This document shows positions 26,297-34,506 of a stretch of 64,000 nucleotides of DNA, one piece after another. Positions within the stretch are counted from its first letter, which is position 1, and each line of letters begins with the position of its first letter. Source of the stretch: Mesorhizobium sp. (GTDB lineage: Bacteria; Pseudomonadota; Alphaproteobacteria; Rhizobiales; Rhizobiaceae); contig SUGL01000015.1 of the NCBI GenBank assembly GCA_004963905.1, positions 62,001 to 126,000 on the forward strand, in the 5' to 3' direction. The position numbers and the translations under genes are program-made. The notes beneath the pieces are model-generated. The model saw nothing but the letters and a program-made list of their open reading frames with translations, was not told the DNA's origin and searched no databases.

Positions 26297-28819
26297 TCAC
26301 GCTCGGCCGCCCATGGCTTCCTCGACCAGATCGGCGGCTTCCATCAACAGCGTGTCGTTGGCGCCGCCATTGACCGATTCCTTGCCGATCTCCAGCATCA
26401 CCGGCACAGCCAGCGGCGAGATCTGATCGAGATGCTTATGCATGATTCGACCGCGCACGCGCGAGAGCATCTCGCCAAGTCTGCTGACATCGAGCAATCC
26501 GGCCGACGCATCGGTGCGCGTCGCCTGCAGCAAAATGTGGTCCGGTTCGTGGCTGCGCAGCACGTCGTAGATCAGGTCCGCCGAGACAGTCACCTGGCGG
26601 CCGCTCTTCTCCTGGCCGGGATAGCGTTTTTCGATCAGCCCGGCGATGACGGCGCAGGTGCGGAAGGTGCGCTTCAGCATCCAGCTGTCGTTCAGCCAGG
26701 CCTCCAGATCGTCGCCCAACATGTCCTCGTCGAAAAGCGCGGCCAGCGACGGCTTCCTCGCCTTGAACAGAGCCGCCATGTCGTCCAGCGCCCACACGGC
26801 GAGCGAATAATCGGTGGCGACGAAGCCGAGCGGCCTGGCATGGGCGCGCTCCAATCGACGCGTGAGCAGCATGCCGAGCGTCTGGTGCGCCAGCCGGCCT
26901 TCGAAAGGATAGGCGACCATGTAATGGCGGTTGCCGCGCGGAAAGGTCTCGACCAGAAGGTCGCCGCGCTTCGGCAGCACGGACTTCTCCTTTTGCAGCC
27001 GCAGCCAGTCGGCCACTTGCTCGGGCAAGGCTTTCCAGCGGTCGCTGTCGGCCAGCATGCCGCGCACCTGTTCGGCGAGATAGGTAGACAGCGGGAACTT
27101 GCCGCCGGCATAGGACGGCACGATGATGTTGGCGCCGGCGCCGTTGGAAACGACGCACTCGTTCTCGCGGATGCCTTCGAAGCGCAGCACCTTGCCGGCG
27201 AAGAGGAAGTTGTCGCCGGGCCGCAGCGTCTCGGCGAAATATTCCTCGACCTTGCCGAGCACAGGTCCGCCGCGGCCGGCCATGCCACGGCCTTGCCGGA
27301 CATAGCGGATGTTGAGTTCCGGCATTTCGACGATGGTGCCGACATTCAGCCTGTACTGCTGCGCGACGCTCGGGTGCGAGATGCGCCAGAGCCCGTCCTT
27401 GTTCCGGCGGATGCGGGCGTAGCGCTCGTAGTTCTTCAGCGCGTAGCCGCCGGTGGCGACGAAGTCGATGACGCGGTCGAAGGTCTCGCGCTCAAGCGCT
27501 GCGTAAGGCGCGGCGTCGCGCACTTCCTCGAAGAGCAGATCGGCATCGAACGGACCGCCGCAGGCGACGCCCAGCACATGCTGCGACAGCACGTCGAGCG
27601 CGCCCTTGACCAGCGGCGGCGTGTCCTGCGCGCCGAGATAGTTGGCGTCGAGCGCGGCGCGGCATTCCAGCACCTCGAAGCGGTTGGCCGGGATCAGGAT
27701 CGCCTTCGACGGCTCGTCCATGCGGTGGTTGGCGCGGCCGATGCGCTGCGCCAGGCGGCTGGCGCCTTTCGGCGCGCCGACATGCACGACCAGATCGACA
27801 TCGCCCCAGTCGATGCCGAGGTCGAGCGTCGAGGTGGCGACGATGGCGCGCAGCGCATTGTCAGCCATCGCCTTCTCGACGCGGCGGCGCTGCCCGACAT
27901 CGAGCGAGCCGTGGTGCAGAGCGATCGGCAGCGAGTCTTCATTGGCTCGCCACAGCTCCTGGAACAGAAGCTCGGCCTGGCTGCGCGTGTTGACGAAGAG
28001 CAGCGTCGTGCGATGCTCTTTGATCGCCTCGTAGATTTCGGGGATGGCGTAGCGGGCCGAGTGCCCCGACCACGGCACGCGCTCGCGCGAGTCGAGGATC
28101 GAAATGTCGGGCTTGGCGCCGCCAGCGACGGTGATCAGCCCGGCCATGTCGCCGGGTGGATTCTGCGCGACCAGCCAGCGGCGCAATTCGTCCGGCTCGG
28201 CGACCGTTGCCGAGAGGCCGATGGTCTGCAGCTTGGGAACGAAGTTGCGCAATCGGGCCAGGCCCAGCGCCAAAAGGTGCCCGCGCTTCGAGGTGACGAG
28301 CGAATGCAGCTCGTCGAGAACGACATAGCGCAAGTCTTCGAAGAAGCGCCTGGCGTCGTTCGAGGCGATCAGCAAGGCGAGCTGCTCGGGCGTGGTGAGC
28401 AGGATGTCGGGCGGTACGAGCTTCTGCCGCTGGCGCTTGTGCGAGGGCGTGTCGCCGGTGCGCGTCTCGATGGTGACGGGCAGCCCGATCTCCTCGACCG
28501 GCTTGCCGAGATTGCGCTCGATGTCGACGGCTAAAGCCTTGAGCGGCGAGATGTAGAGCGTGTGGATGCCGCGATGTGCTTCGCCAGGCTTGCGGCGCGG
28601 GCGTTTGGCGAGTTCGGTGAGCGAAGGCAGGAAGCCGGCCAGCGTCTTGCCGGCGCCTGTCGGCGCGATCAGCAGCACCGATTGCCCGGCTTCAGCCTGG
28701 GCCAGCAGCTCGAGTTGGTGAACACGCGGCGACCAGCCCTTTGCGGCGAACCATTTGACGAATGGCTCGGGCAGCAGGACGGCGGCATTCTGTTCGGCAA
28801 GGCGCGGCTGCTCTGTCAC
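26297..28819 (-). CDS. Ligase-associated DNA damage response DEXH-box helicase (Lhr-core type)
   Basis: From a GTG at 28819 (VTEQPRLAEQ) the product has 840 residues. The open frame reaches 29023 but that part translates the palindromic repeat and is not coding. Motif I is APTGAGKT at about residues 52-59. Motif II is VVLDELHSL. The C-terminal helicase half carries HHGSLDVGQRRR, VATSTLDLGIDWGDV and QRIGRANHRMDE. The Lhr-specific C-terminal winged-helix and beta domains follow. This is the length and order of the Lhr-core helicases encoded with PdeM. It unwinds DNA 3' to 5' in repair. The start lacks a good Shine-Dalgarno site, so it is uncertain by a few codons. Confidence 0.9.
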   Translation of the reverse strand: MTEQPRLAEQNAAVLLPEPFVKWFAAKGWSPRVHQLELLAQAEAGQSVLLIAPTGAGKTLAGFLPSLTELAKRPRRKPGEAHRGIHTLYISPLKALAVDIERNLGKPVEEIGLPVTIETRTGDTPSHKRQRQKLVPPDILLTTPEQLALLIASNDARRFFEDLRYVVLDELHSLVTSKRGHLLALGLARLRNFVPKLQTIGLSATVAEPDELRRWLVAQNPPGDMAGLITVAGGAKPDISILDSRERVPWSGHSARYAIPEIYEAIKEHRTTLLFVNTRSQAELLFQELWRANEDSLPIALHHGSLDVGQRRRVEKAMADNALRAIVATSTLDLGIDWGDVDLVVHVGAPKGASRLAQRIGRANHRMDEPSKAILIPANRFEVLECRAALDANYLGAQDTPPLVKGALDVLSQHVLGVACGGPFDADLLFEEVRDAAPYAALERETFDRVIDFVATGGYALKNYERYARIRRNKDGLWRISHPSVAQQYRLNVGTIVEMPELNIRYVRQGRGMAGRGGPVLGKVEEYFAETLRPGDNFLFAGKVLRFEGIRENECVVSNGAGANIIVPSYAGGKFPLSTYLAEQVRGMLADSDRWKALPEQVADWLRLQKEKSVLPKRGDLLVETFPRGNRHYMVAYPFEGRLAHQTLGMLLTRRLERAHARPLGFVATDYSLAVWALDDMAALFKARKPSLAALFDEDMLGDDLEAWLNDSWMLKRTFRTCAVIAGLIEKRYPGQEKSGRQVTVSADLIYDVLRSHEPDHILLQATRTDASAGLLDVSRLGEMLSRVRGRIMHKHLDQISPLAVPVMLEIGKESVNGGANDTLLMEAADLVEEAMGGRA

Positions 28820-28888
28820 GCGCCAGAGGTAGCGCGACGCAGCGCGCTCGCCAAGAAGAATCGGAACAAAAGGGGATCGTGCGATTCT

Positions 28889-29037
28889 TCCTTCCCCCCT
28901 TGTGGGGGAAGGTGGATTGCCGCGCAGCGGCAAGACGGATGAGGGGTGTTCCAGCGGAGTGAGACGCTGGCTTTCCCTGGAGCACCCCTCATCCGTCGCC
29001 TTCGGCGACACCTTCTCCCACAAGGGGAGAAGGGAAG
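28889..29037. repeat. Inverted pair of palindromic repeats without a gene between
   Basis: Two arms of about 58 bases face each other around a 35-45 base centre. The left arm has CCCCCCTTGTGGGGG and an inner hairpin TGCCGCGCAGCGGCA, then GACGGATGAGGGGTG. The right arm, read in reverse, has TCTCCCCTTGTGGGAGA and an inner hairpin GTCGCCGAAGGCGAC, then the same GACGGATGAGGGGTG. The architecture is that of the repeats flanking the DUF559 gene. It separates the helicase and peptidase genes. Confidence 0.85.
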
Positions 29038-29044
29038 CTCCGCA

Positions 29045-29905
29045 CTACGGCCTCCTAAACCCCGTAGGGCCGCCATAGAGATAGCCGATGCGTTCGACCG
29101 CTTCCTTCAGCCCCTCGCGCGAGACCAGCATGGTGTGGCCGTTGGCGTGGATCATGTCCTTCGCGTCCGTCATGATCGCGACGTGACCTTTCCAGAAGAC
29201 GAGGTCGCCGCGCTGGAGCCCGGAAAAGTCGGGGCCTGGTTCGAGGGGCGTGCCGATCGATGCCGCCTGCATGTCGGAATCGCGCAGCACATCCTTGCCG
29301 GTCATGCGCATCGCCAGTTGCACGAGGCCGGAACAGTCGATGCCGAAGCCGGAAACACCGCCCCAGAGATAGGGCGTGCCGAGGAAGCTTTCCGCCACCG
29401 TGACATAGTCGTCTGCCATCTCCGCGATCGGTCTGAGATGGCGAGCGATGATCGCCTGGCCGGATGGCAGCAGCGCGTAGTGCGTGCCGCGCGTTTCGGC
29501 CGAGCCCGCCACCGTCACCGTAGAGCCCATCGACAATTGCCCGCCGATCGGAAAGCGCAGGTCGGGGCCCGGATAGAGGAAGGTGCGGGGCACGCAGACG
29601 ATATGGGTCGGGGTTTGCTCACGCGTACCAACCACGTTGTCGGCGACATAGCCGACATAGCCGTCACGCTCGGCCTGCACCCAGGCCCAGCCTTCCGCGT
29701 CCTCGAAGACAAGCACGTCGTCGCCGAACAGCGCCTGCGTGTTGACGCCGGCATCGGGGCGCGGCGCCTTGCGCAGGTCGGCGACGGCGGCCGTGATACG
29801 CGCGGGGCGGCCGGCGACGAAGCGGTCGGCAGCGACCTCGCCTTTCAGCCTGGCATCGGCAAGGTCGGAACGAAAGGCGTGAAGGCGGGCATCCCTGGCA
29901 GTCAA
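29045..29905 (-). CDS. NlpC/P60 (C40) cell-wall peptidase with SH3 domains
   Basis: The product is about 286 residues from a TTG at 29905. The start is uncertain, since no ATG lies nearby. The first half contains two bacterial SH3-like modules (AAVADLRKAPRPDA, DLRFPIGGQLSMGS). The C-terminal NlpC/P60 domain has the catalytic Cys in GIDCSGLVQLAMRM and His in KGHVAIM, with PYLWGGVSGFG upstream. These enzymes cleave peptidoglycan stem peptides. No classical signal peptide is seen. It lies 30 bases downstream of the MarR gene in the same direction. Confidence 0.85.
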   Translation of the reverse strand: MTARDARLHAFRSDLADARLKGEVAADRFVAGRPARITAAVADLRKAPRPDAGVNTQALFGDDVLVFEDAEGWAWVQAERDGYVGYVADNVVGTREQTPTHIVCVPRTFLYPGPDLRFPIGGQLSMGSTVTVAGSAETRGTHYALLPSGQAIIARHLRPIAEMADDYVTVAESFLGTPYLWGGVSGFGIDCSGLVQLAMRMTGKDVLRDSDMQAASIGTPLEPGPDFSGLQRGDLVFWKGHVAIMTDAKDMIHANGHTMLVSREGLKEAVERIGYLYGGPTGFRRP

Positions 29906-29935
29906 ATCGGCAATCCAGTCAACTTTGGTGATCGG

Positions 29936-30286
29936 TCAGATGGGCAGTTCTTGCGCTTTGGCGACGATACCATCGCCGAAGCGCTCGACAAAGAGCGCGC
30001 CTTCGACCGTGCGCCGGATCAGCACGTTGCGCTTGTCGGCCTCGTCGCGGTGGCGCGAGACCAGCTTCAGCGCGCCCATCGTGTCGAGCGCCCTGGTGAT
30101 GACCGGCTTGGTGACGTTGAGCCTGGCGGCCAGGCCGCGCACCGTGTGCGGCGGCGGATCGAGGTAGATGGTGAGCAGGATCGCCGTCTGGCGCATGGTG
30201 AGATCGGGCGCGCCGTCGCGCACCTGCGACAGCAACACCTGCTGCCACAGTCGCAAGGCCTGGCTCGGGCGCATCGAGATCGACAT
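29936..30286 (-). CDS. MarR-family transcriptional regulator
   Basis: The 116-residue product is short for MarR but has the winged-helix core: LTMRQTAILLTIYL, HTVRGLAARLNVTKPVITRALDTMGAL, and the wing VSRHRDEADKRNVLIRRTVEG. It probably controls the downstream peptidase gene or a distant target. The upstream 459-base gap to the aminopeptidase gene holds a 177-bp repeat. Confidence 0.8.
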   Translation of the reverse strand: MSISMRPSQALRLWQQVLLSQVRDGAPDLTMRQTAILLTIYLDPPPHTVRGLAARLNVTKPVITRALDTMGALKLVSRHRDEADKRNVLIRRTVEGALFVERFGDGIVAKAQELPI

Positions 30287-30448
30287 CCGCCCAGCATGAC
30301 GGCAAATTGTTTCGCTTCCGTTTCAGTCCGAGCTCTTCGACACAGGGATTTTGAAAGGTTGCAGGCTTATCGGCAGGCAAAGAATTTCACCGCGCGTTTC
30401 CGTGAAATCAGCGCAAGCGCTGGGGATTAGCTGAAGCCTCCCCAACCT

Positions 30449-30625
30449 CGTCATCCCCAGGCGAAGCAGGAGCGAAGCCCCGTCGCGGAGACCCTGGGAT
30501 CCATTCCGTGACCTTGATCGAGGGGTGCAGCGGAGCAGAATTCTGTACTGTCGCAACACGTCGAAGTCACGGCATGGATCCTTGGGTCTGCGCGCCGCTT
30601 CGCGTCGCTACGCCCAAGGATGACG
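30449..30625. repeat. 177-bp palindromic intergenic repeat, copy 2
   Basis: This copy has the same length as the 19525-19701 copy. It has arms beginning CGTCATCCCCAGG and ending CCAAGGATGACG, with GGATCCATTCCGTGA inside. Its core GCAGCGGAGCAGAATTCT is the reverse complement of the core in copy 1, so the central part lies in the opposite orientation. It fills most of the gap between the MarR gene and the aminopeptidase gene, where I see nothing else. Confidence 0.85.
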
Positions 30626-30745
30626 ATCGCGATGGGCGTTTCGGCCAATCGCCAAGGCATGCGACCTGCCGACGCAAACATAGCCGACGGATCAAAATCT
30701 CTGTGCTAGGGGACCAGGCGTTTTGCCGGCTTCTCCGCCGGGCCG

Positions 30746-32110
30746 TCACCCAAACCGCTTCGAAATGATCCGCTCCAGCGCGCGAATGCCTTGCGCTTCG
30801 CCGCCCGTCAGACCGTGCGGACGATCGGCGGGGTTCCAGGCAAAAATGTCGAAATGCGCCCAGCCGGGCGTTTTTTCCACGAAGCGCTTGAGGAAGAGAG
30901 CCGCGGTGATCGATCCGGCAAAGCCGTCCGTGGTGACGTTGTTGATGTCGGCGACCTTCGAGGAAAGCTTCGCGTCGTAAGGACGCCACAGGGGCATGCG
31001 CCACAGCGGATCCTCGGCAGCGAGCGAAGCCGAAGCCAGATCGGACGCCAGCGCCTCGTCGCCGGTGTAGAAGGGCGGCAGGTCAGGGCCAAGCGCGACG
31101 CGCGCCGCTCCGGTCAGCGTCGCCATGTCGATCAGCAGCGACGGCTTCTCCTCGTCGGCGAGCGCCAGCGCGTCGGCCAGGACCAGCCGGCCTTCGGCGT
31201 CGGTGTTGCCGATCTCGACCGTGATGCCCTTGCGGCTTCTCAGAACGTCGCCCGGCCGGAAGGCGTTGCCGGCGATCGAATTCTCGACCGCGGGGACCAG
31301 CACGCGCAGCCGGACATTCAGTTTCGCCGCCATGACCATGGAAGCGAGACCGAGCACGTTTGCGGCGCCGCCCATGTCCTTCTTCATCAACAGCATGCCC
31401 GACGACGGCTTGATGTCGAGGCCGCCGGTATCGAAGCAGACACCCTTGCCGACCAGTGTCACCTTCGGCGCATCGCCCGATCCCCAGCTCATGTCGATCA
31501 GCCGCGGCGCGCCGGTCGAGGCGCGGCCGACGGCATGGATCATCGGGAAATTCCGCGCCAGGAGATCGTCGCCCTTGACGACGGAGACGTCGGCGCCATG
31601 CGCGGCGGCCAAGGTCTGGACGGCCTCCTCCAGCTCACCCGGTCCCATGTCGCTGGTCGGCGTGTTGACGAGGTCGCGCGTCAGGAACACGCCGTCGGCG
31701 ATGCGGCGGACATGCGCGGCGTCGGCGCCCGGCGGCAGCGCGAAGCGCAATGCCTTGCCGGGCTTCTTGCCGTAGCGGGTGAAGACGTAGCCGCCGAGGA
31801 CGAGCGCAAGCGCCGCAAGATCGGGCGCAGGCAAGTCCTGGGCAAAATACCATTCGCCCTCGGGCAGCGACCGCGCCAAGGCGCCGACGGCAAGCTGGCT
31901 TTCGCCGTCGCCGGTGCCGAACAGCGCGCCGGCGAGAGCGCCACCCTCACCGGGCAGGATCAGCGTCCGGCCCGCCTCGCCGGAAAAGCCATTGGCTCGC
32001 GCCCAAGCGATGACGGACGGCGGAAGGCCCGCGCCGTCGAGACCGTCCTTTCCCAGCAGATAGACTGGCAGGGCGGCTTCCGGCTTCTGGTCAACGAGTT
32101 CGACAGGCAT
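30746..32110 (-). CDS. Leucyl aminopeptidase family (M17) metallopeptidase
   Basis: The ATG at 32110 (MPVELVDQKPEAALPV) gives 454 residues; GGAG lies eight bases upstream. The frame continues upstream through a palindromic repeat, which is unlikely to be coding. M17 motifs are present: VGKGVCFDTGGLDIKPS (metal-binding Lys/Asp), MKKDMGGAA, and the signature NTDAEGRLVLADAL. It releases N-terminal residues from peptides and needs two divalent metal ions. It is transcribed alone and faces away from tadD. Confidence 0.92.
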   Translation of the reverse strand: MPVELVDQKPEAALPVYLLGKDGLDGAGLPPSVIAWARANGFSGEAGRTLILPGEGGALAGALFGTGDGESQLAVGALARSLPEGEWYFAQDLPAPDLAALALVLGGYVFTRYGKKPGKALRFALPPGADAAHVRRIADGVFLTRDLVNTPTSDMGPGELEEAVQTLAAAHGADVSVVKGDDLLARNFPMIHAVGRASTGAPRLIDMSWGSGDAPKVTLVGKGVCFDTGGLDIKPSSGMLLMKKDMGGAANVLGLASMVMAAKLNVRLRVLVPAVENSIAGNAFRPGDVLRSRKGITVEIGNTDAEGRLVLADALALADEEKPSLLIDMATLTGAARVALGPDLPPFYTGDEALASDLASASLAAEDPLWRMPLWRPYDAKLSSKVADINNVTTDGFAGSITAALFLKRFVEKTPGWAHFDIFAWNPADRPHGLTGGEAQGIRALERIISKRFG

Positions 32111-32130
32111 TCGATGGTCTCCGAATAGGT

Positions 32131-32231
32131 AAGCGCGTCGCGCAGAAACAGATTTCAGGCGACGCGCTTTAAGTCCTTGTTTTGATGCATGTCGTTGTCC
32201 CAGAACCGCTGCACACTTATGGGCGACATGC
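32131..32231. repeat. Rhizobial palindromic repeat, GCGCGTCG / GCATGTCG family
   Basis: A GCGCGTCGCGCAG / GGCGACGCGCTTT hairpin is followed by GCATGTCGTTGTCCCAGAACC and GGGCGACATGC. The same family is seen at 33231-33321, 48801-48891 and 53085-53188. It sits upstream of the aminopeptidase start. Confidence 0.75.
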
Positions 32232-32248
32232 AATGGCGAGTCAGCTTC

Positions 32249-32263
32249 TTAACGGTCCGTTAG
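32249..32263. promoter_or_regulatory. CtrA-like box upstream of tadD
   Basis: TTAA-CGGTCCG-TTAG matches TTAA-N7-TTAA with one mismatch. It is 72 bases upstream of the tadD start. A further GTTAAC follows at 32265. Confidence 0.45.
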
Positions 32264-32334
32264 GGTTAACAGAATATTTCTGCGGGAGGGAAGACGGCCA
32301 GCCAACAGCCGCACAGCATGGAGACCAGGTGCAA

Positions 32335-33162
32335 ATGCCGATCAATGCGCCGAACGTGAAAAACAAGCGTCTGGTGACCACGGCATTGGTGGTGGCGCTG
32401 GCGGCCGGCATCGCGGGCTGCAGCAGCACCAGCAAGTTCACCACCGGCTCCATTTCCCGCTCCGACGGCAGGCCGCTGGAAACGATGTCGGCCGGCGAAT
32501 TGCACAGTGCCACGACCAGGCTTGGCGAATCGTACGCCAGGAACCCGAACGACAAGCGCATCGCCACGAACTACGCGGCGGCGCTGCAGATGGATGGCGA
32601 CGCCGACCAGTCGCTGGCGGTGATGCGCAAGCTCGCAATCGCCTACCCCAAGGACCGGGACGTGCTCGCCGCCTACGGCAAGGCGCTTGCCGCCAACGGG
32701 CAGTTCGAGCCGGCGCTCGATGCGGTACGCCGCGCGCAGACGCCGGAATATCCGGACTGGCGCCTGGTGTCGGCGGAAGCCGCCATCCTCGACCAGATGG
32801 GACAGCGGGACGAGGCGCGTCAGGATTATCGAAAGGCGCTCGACCTCAAGCCGAACGAACCTTCCATCCTTTCCAATCTCGGCATGTCCTACGTGCTCGA
32901 GGGCGATCTGCACACAGCCGAAACCTATATGCGCTCGGCCGTGCAGCAGCCGAACGCCGACAGCCGCGTGCGGCAGAACCTGGCGCTGGTCGTCGGACTG
33001 CAAGGCCGCTTCGACGAAGCCGAGAAGATTGCCTCACAGGAGCTTTCGCCAGAACAGGCGCAGGCCAATATCGCTTATCTGCGCCAGATGCTCGCCCAGC
33101 AGAATGCCTGGAGTCAGCTCAAGGATCAGGACAAGGACAAGGCGAAGGTCGCGACCAACTGA
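32335..33162 (+). CDS. tadD: TadD, pilus assembly lipoprotein with TPR repeats
   Basis: From the ATG at 32335 the product has 275 residues. It opens with a lipoprotein signal: basic KNKR, hydrophobic LVTTALVVALAAG, then a lipobox IAGC with Cys29. TPR repeats follow (NYAAALQMDGDADQSLAVM, AAYGKALAANGQFEPALDA, LSNLGMSYVLEGDLHTAE). TadD is the outer-membrane-linked pilotin-like protein of Flp pilus systems. It is convergent with tadC and is followed by a strong terminator. The frame is open upstream to 32182, but without a sensible start. Confidence 0.88.
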   Translation: MPINAPNVKNKRLVTTALVVALAAGIAGCSSTSKFTTGSISRSDGRPLETMSAGELHSATTRLGESYARNPNDKRIATNYAAALQMDGDADQSLAVMRKLAIAYPKDRDVLAAYGKALAANGQFEPALDAVRRAQTPEYPDWRLVSAEAAILDQMGQRDEARQDYRKALDLKPNEPSILSNLGMSYVLEGDLHTAETYMRSAVQQPNADSRVRQNLALVVGLQGRFDEAEKIASQELSPEQAQANIAYLRQMLAQQNAWSQLKDQDKDKAKVATN

Positions 33163-33186
33163 CCGCAAGCGCCGCGCCGGACAAGG

Positions 33187-33218
33187 AAAAGCCGCGCGGC
33201 GCCCGCCACGCGGCTTTT
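33187..33218. terminator. Bidirectional terminator after tadD
   Basis: AAAAGCCGCG (33187-33196) pairs with CGCGGCTTTT (33209-33218), with A and T runs on both sides. It lies 24 bases after the tadD stop. Confidence 0.8.
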
Positions 33219-33230
33219 GCCATGACCTAA

Positions 33231-33321
33231 GGCGCGTCGCGATCTTTCAGATTCGCTCCATGGCTTTAGGCTTTTGTCTTTGTCCCGAAACCGGTTCCCA
33301 CTTTCAGGGAGACATGCTCTA
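33231..33321. repeat. Rhizobial palindromic repeat, GCGCGTCG / CCGGTTCCCACTTT family
   Basis: GCGCGTCGCGATCTTTCAGA is followed by TTTGTCCCGAAACCGGTTCC and GGGAGACATGCTCTA. It is nearly identical to 53085-53188. It abuts a different repeat at 33321. The 314-base gap between tadD and tadC contains only this, the terminator and the next repeat. Confidence 0.8.
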
Positions 33322-33466
33322 AGGCGCGTTGAGATTCAGGTCAGGCCGAGCCGAAAATGTCGGTTTCTGAGAACCGGAGCGGAGCGTACTTGAAGTACTT
33401 GAGCACCGGAAGCGCAGGAAACCGGCGTTTGCAGGCCGGCATCACCTGAATATCAACACGCCTTAG
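33321..33466. repeat. Second palindromic repeat between tadD and tadC
   Basis: The ends are inverted: GGCGCGTTGAGATTCAGGT against ACCTGA-ATATCAACACGCC. Inside are GGTTTCTGAGAACC and the palindrome GTACTTGAAGTAC. It has no coding frame. Only one copy is present in this window. Confidence 0.7.
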
Positions 33467-33476
33467 ACAGCTTCGC

Positions 33477-34493
33477 CTATTGACTGCTGGAGCTGTGCTG
33501 GTCGCCGAAGATGCCGCGCTGGCTGACCTGGATGCCGGCCGGACCCAGGATGATGGCGAACAGAACCGGTAGGAAGAACAGGATCATCGGCACGGTGAGC
33601 TTCGGCGGCAGCGCGGCGGCCTTCTTCTCTGCCGCGTTCATGCGCATGTCGCGGCTTTCCGAGGCCAGCACGCGCAGCGCATGCGCCACGGGCGTGCCGT
33701 AGCGCTCCGCCTGAACCAGGGCCTGGGATACCGACTTCACCGATTCCAGGCCGGTGCGGCTCGCCAGGTTCTCATAGGCTACCTTGCGGTCCTGCAGATA
33801 GGAGAGTTCGGCATTGGTAAGCACGAACTCCTCGGCGAGCGCCACGGACTGGGCGCCGATCTCGTCGGCGACCTTGCGAAGCGCCGCCTCCACCGACATG
33901 CCGGACTCCACGCAGATCAGCAACAGGTCGAGCGCGTCCGGCCATGCCAGTTGGATCGACTGCTTGCGCTTGGTCGCGCGGTTGTTGACGTAGAGGATCG
34001 GCGCATAGAAGCCGCCATAGGCGACAAGAACGCAGACGAACAGCTTGATGAAAGCCGGCTGCTGCGCCAGACCGCCGAGCAGGAACAGGTAGATCGCCGC
34101 GAGCGCAAATCCGATGAAGGGCAGAATCAGGCGGAAGAACAGGAAGCGCGTCAGCGGATTCTGGCCGCGGAAGCCCGCCACCTTGAGTTTCTGCAGCGTG
34201 CCTTCGTCGGCAAGCGCGCGCTTGAGATCCAGCCGCTCGACGATGTTGCGCATGCCGACCGACTGCTCCTCGCGCAGCCCCTTGCGGCGGCGGTCGGCCT
34301 CGCTGGCAAGGCGCGCACGCTGCTTCGAGCGCAGCTCGTCGCGTTCGAGCGCCACGGTTTTCATGCGCGCCTTGAGCTGATCGCCGCCGAGCGCGGGCAT
34401 GAGCGTGAAGACGGTCGCAAAAACCGCGATGCCGACCAGCAGCGCGATAAGGAAGGAAGGATCGGTTAGCGTCTTGACGACCTGGTCTGTCAT
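33477..34493 (-). CDS. tadC: TadC, inner-membrane platform protein of the Flp pilus
   Basis: The product has 338 residues and belongs to the type II secretion F (GspF/TadC) family. Membrane segments are at the N-terminus (FLIALLVGIAVFATVFTL), in the middle (LILPFIGFALAAIYLFLL, FIKLFVCVLVAYGGFYAPIL) and at the C-terminus (VPMILFFLPVLFAIILG). A cytoplasmic helical domain carries ALDLLLICVESGMSVEAALR, the T2SSF signature. It works with TadB and the CpaF ATPase to assemble pilin. It lies 13 bases downstream of tadB in one operon. Confidence 0.92.
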   Translation of the reverse strand: MTDQVVKTLTDPSFLIALLVGIAVFATVFTLMPALGGDQLKARMKTVALERDELRSKQRARLASEADRRRKGLREEQSVGMRNIVERLDLKRALADEGTLQKLKVAGFRGQNPLTRFLFFRLILPFIGFALAAIYLFLLGGLAQQPAFIKLFVCVLVAYGGFYAPILYVNNRATKRKQSIQLAWPDALDLLLICVESGMSVEAALRKVADEIGAQSVALAEEFVLTNAELSYLQDRKVAYENLASRTGLESVKSVSQALVQAERYGTPVAHALRVLASESRDMRMNAAEKKAAALPPKLTVPMILFFLPVLFAIILGPAGIQVSQRGIFGDQHSSSSQ

Positions 34494-34506
34494 TGGATCC
34501 GCGCCC

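Noticed and set aside
28820-29023. N-terminal extension of the Lhr helicase frame
   Set aside because: The extra residues are a translation of the palindromic repeat at 28889-29037. The conserved helicase sequence begins just after the GTG at 28819.
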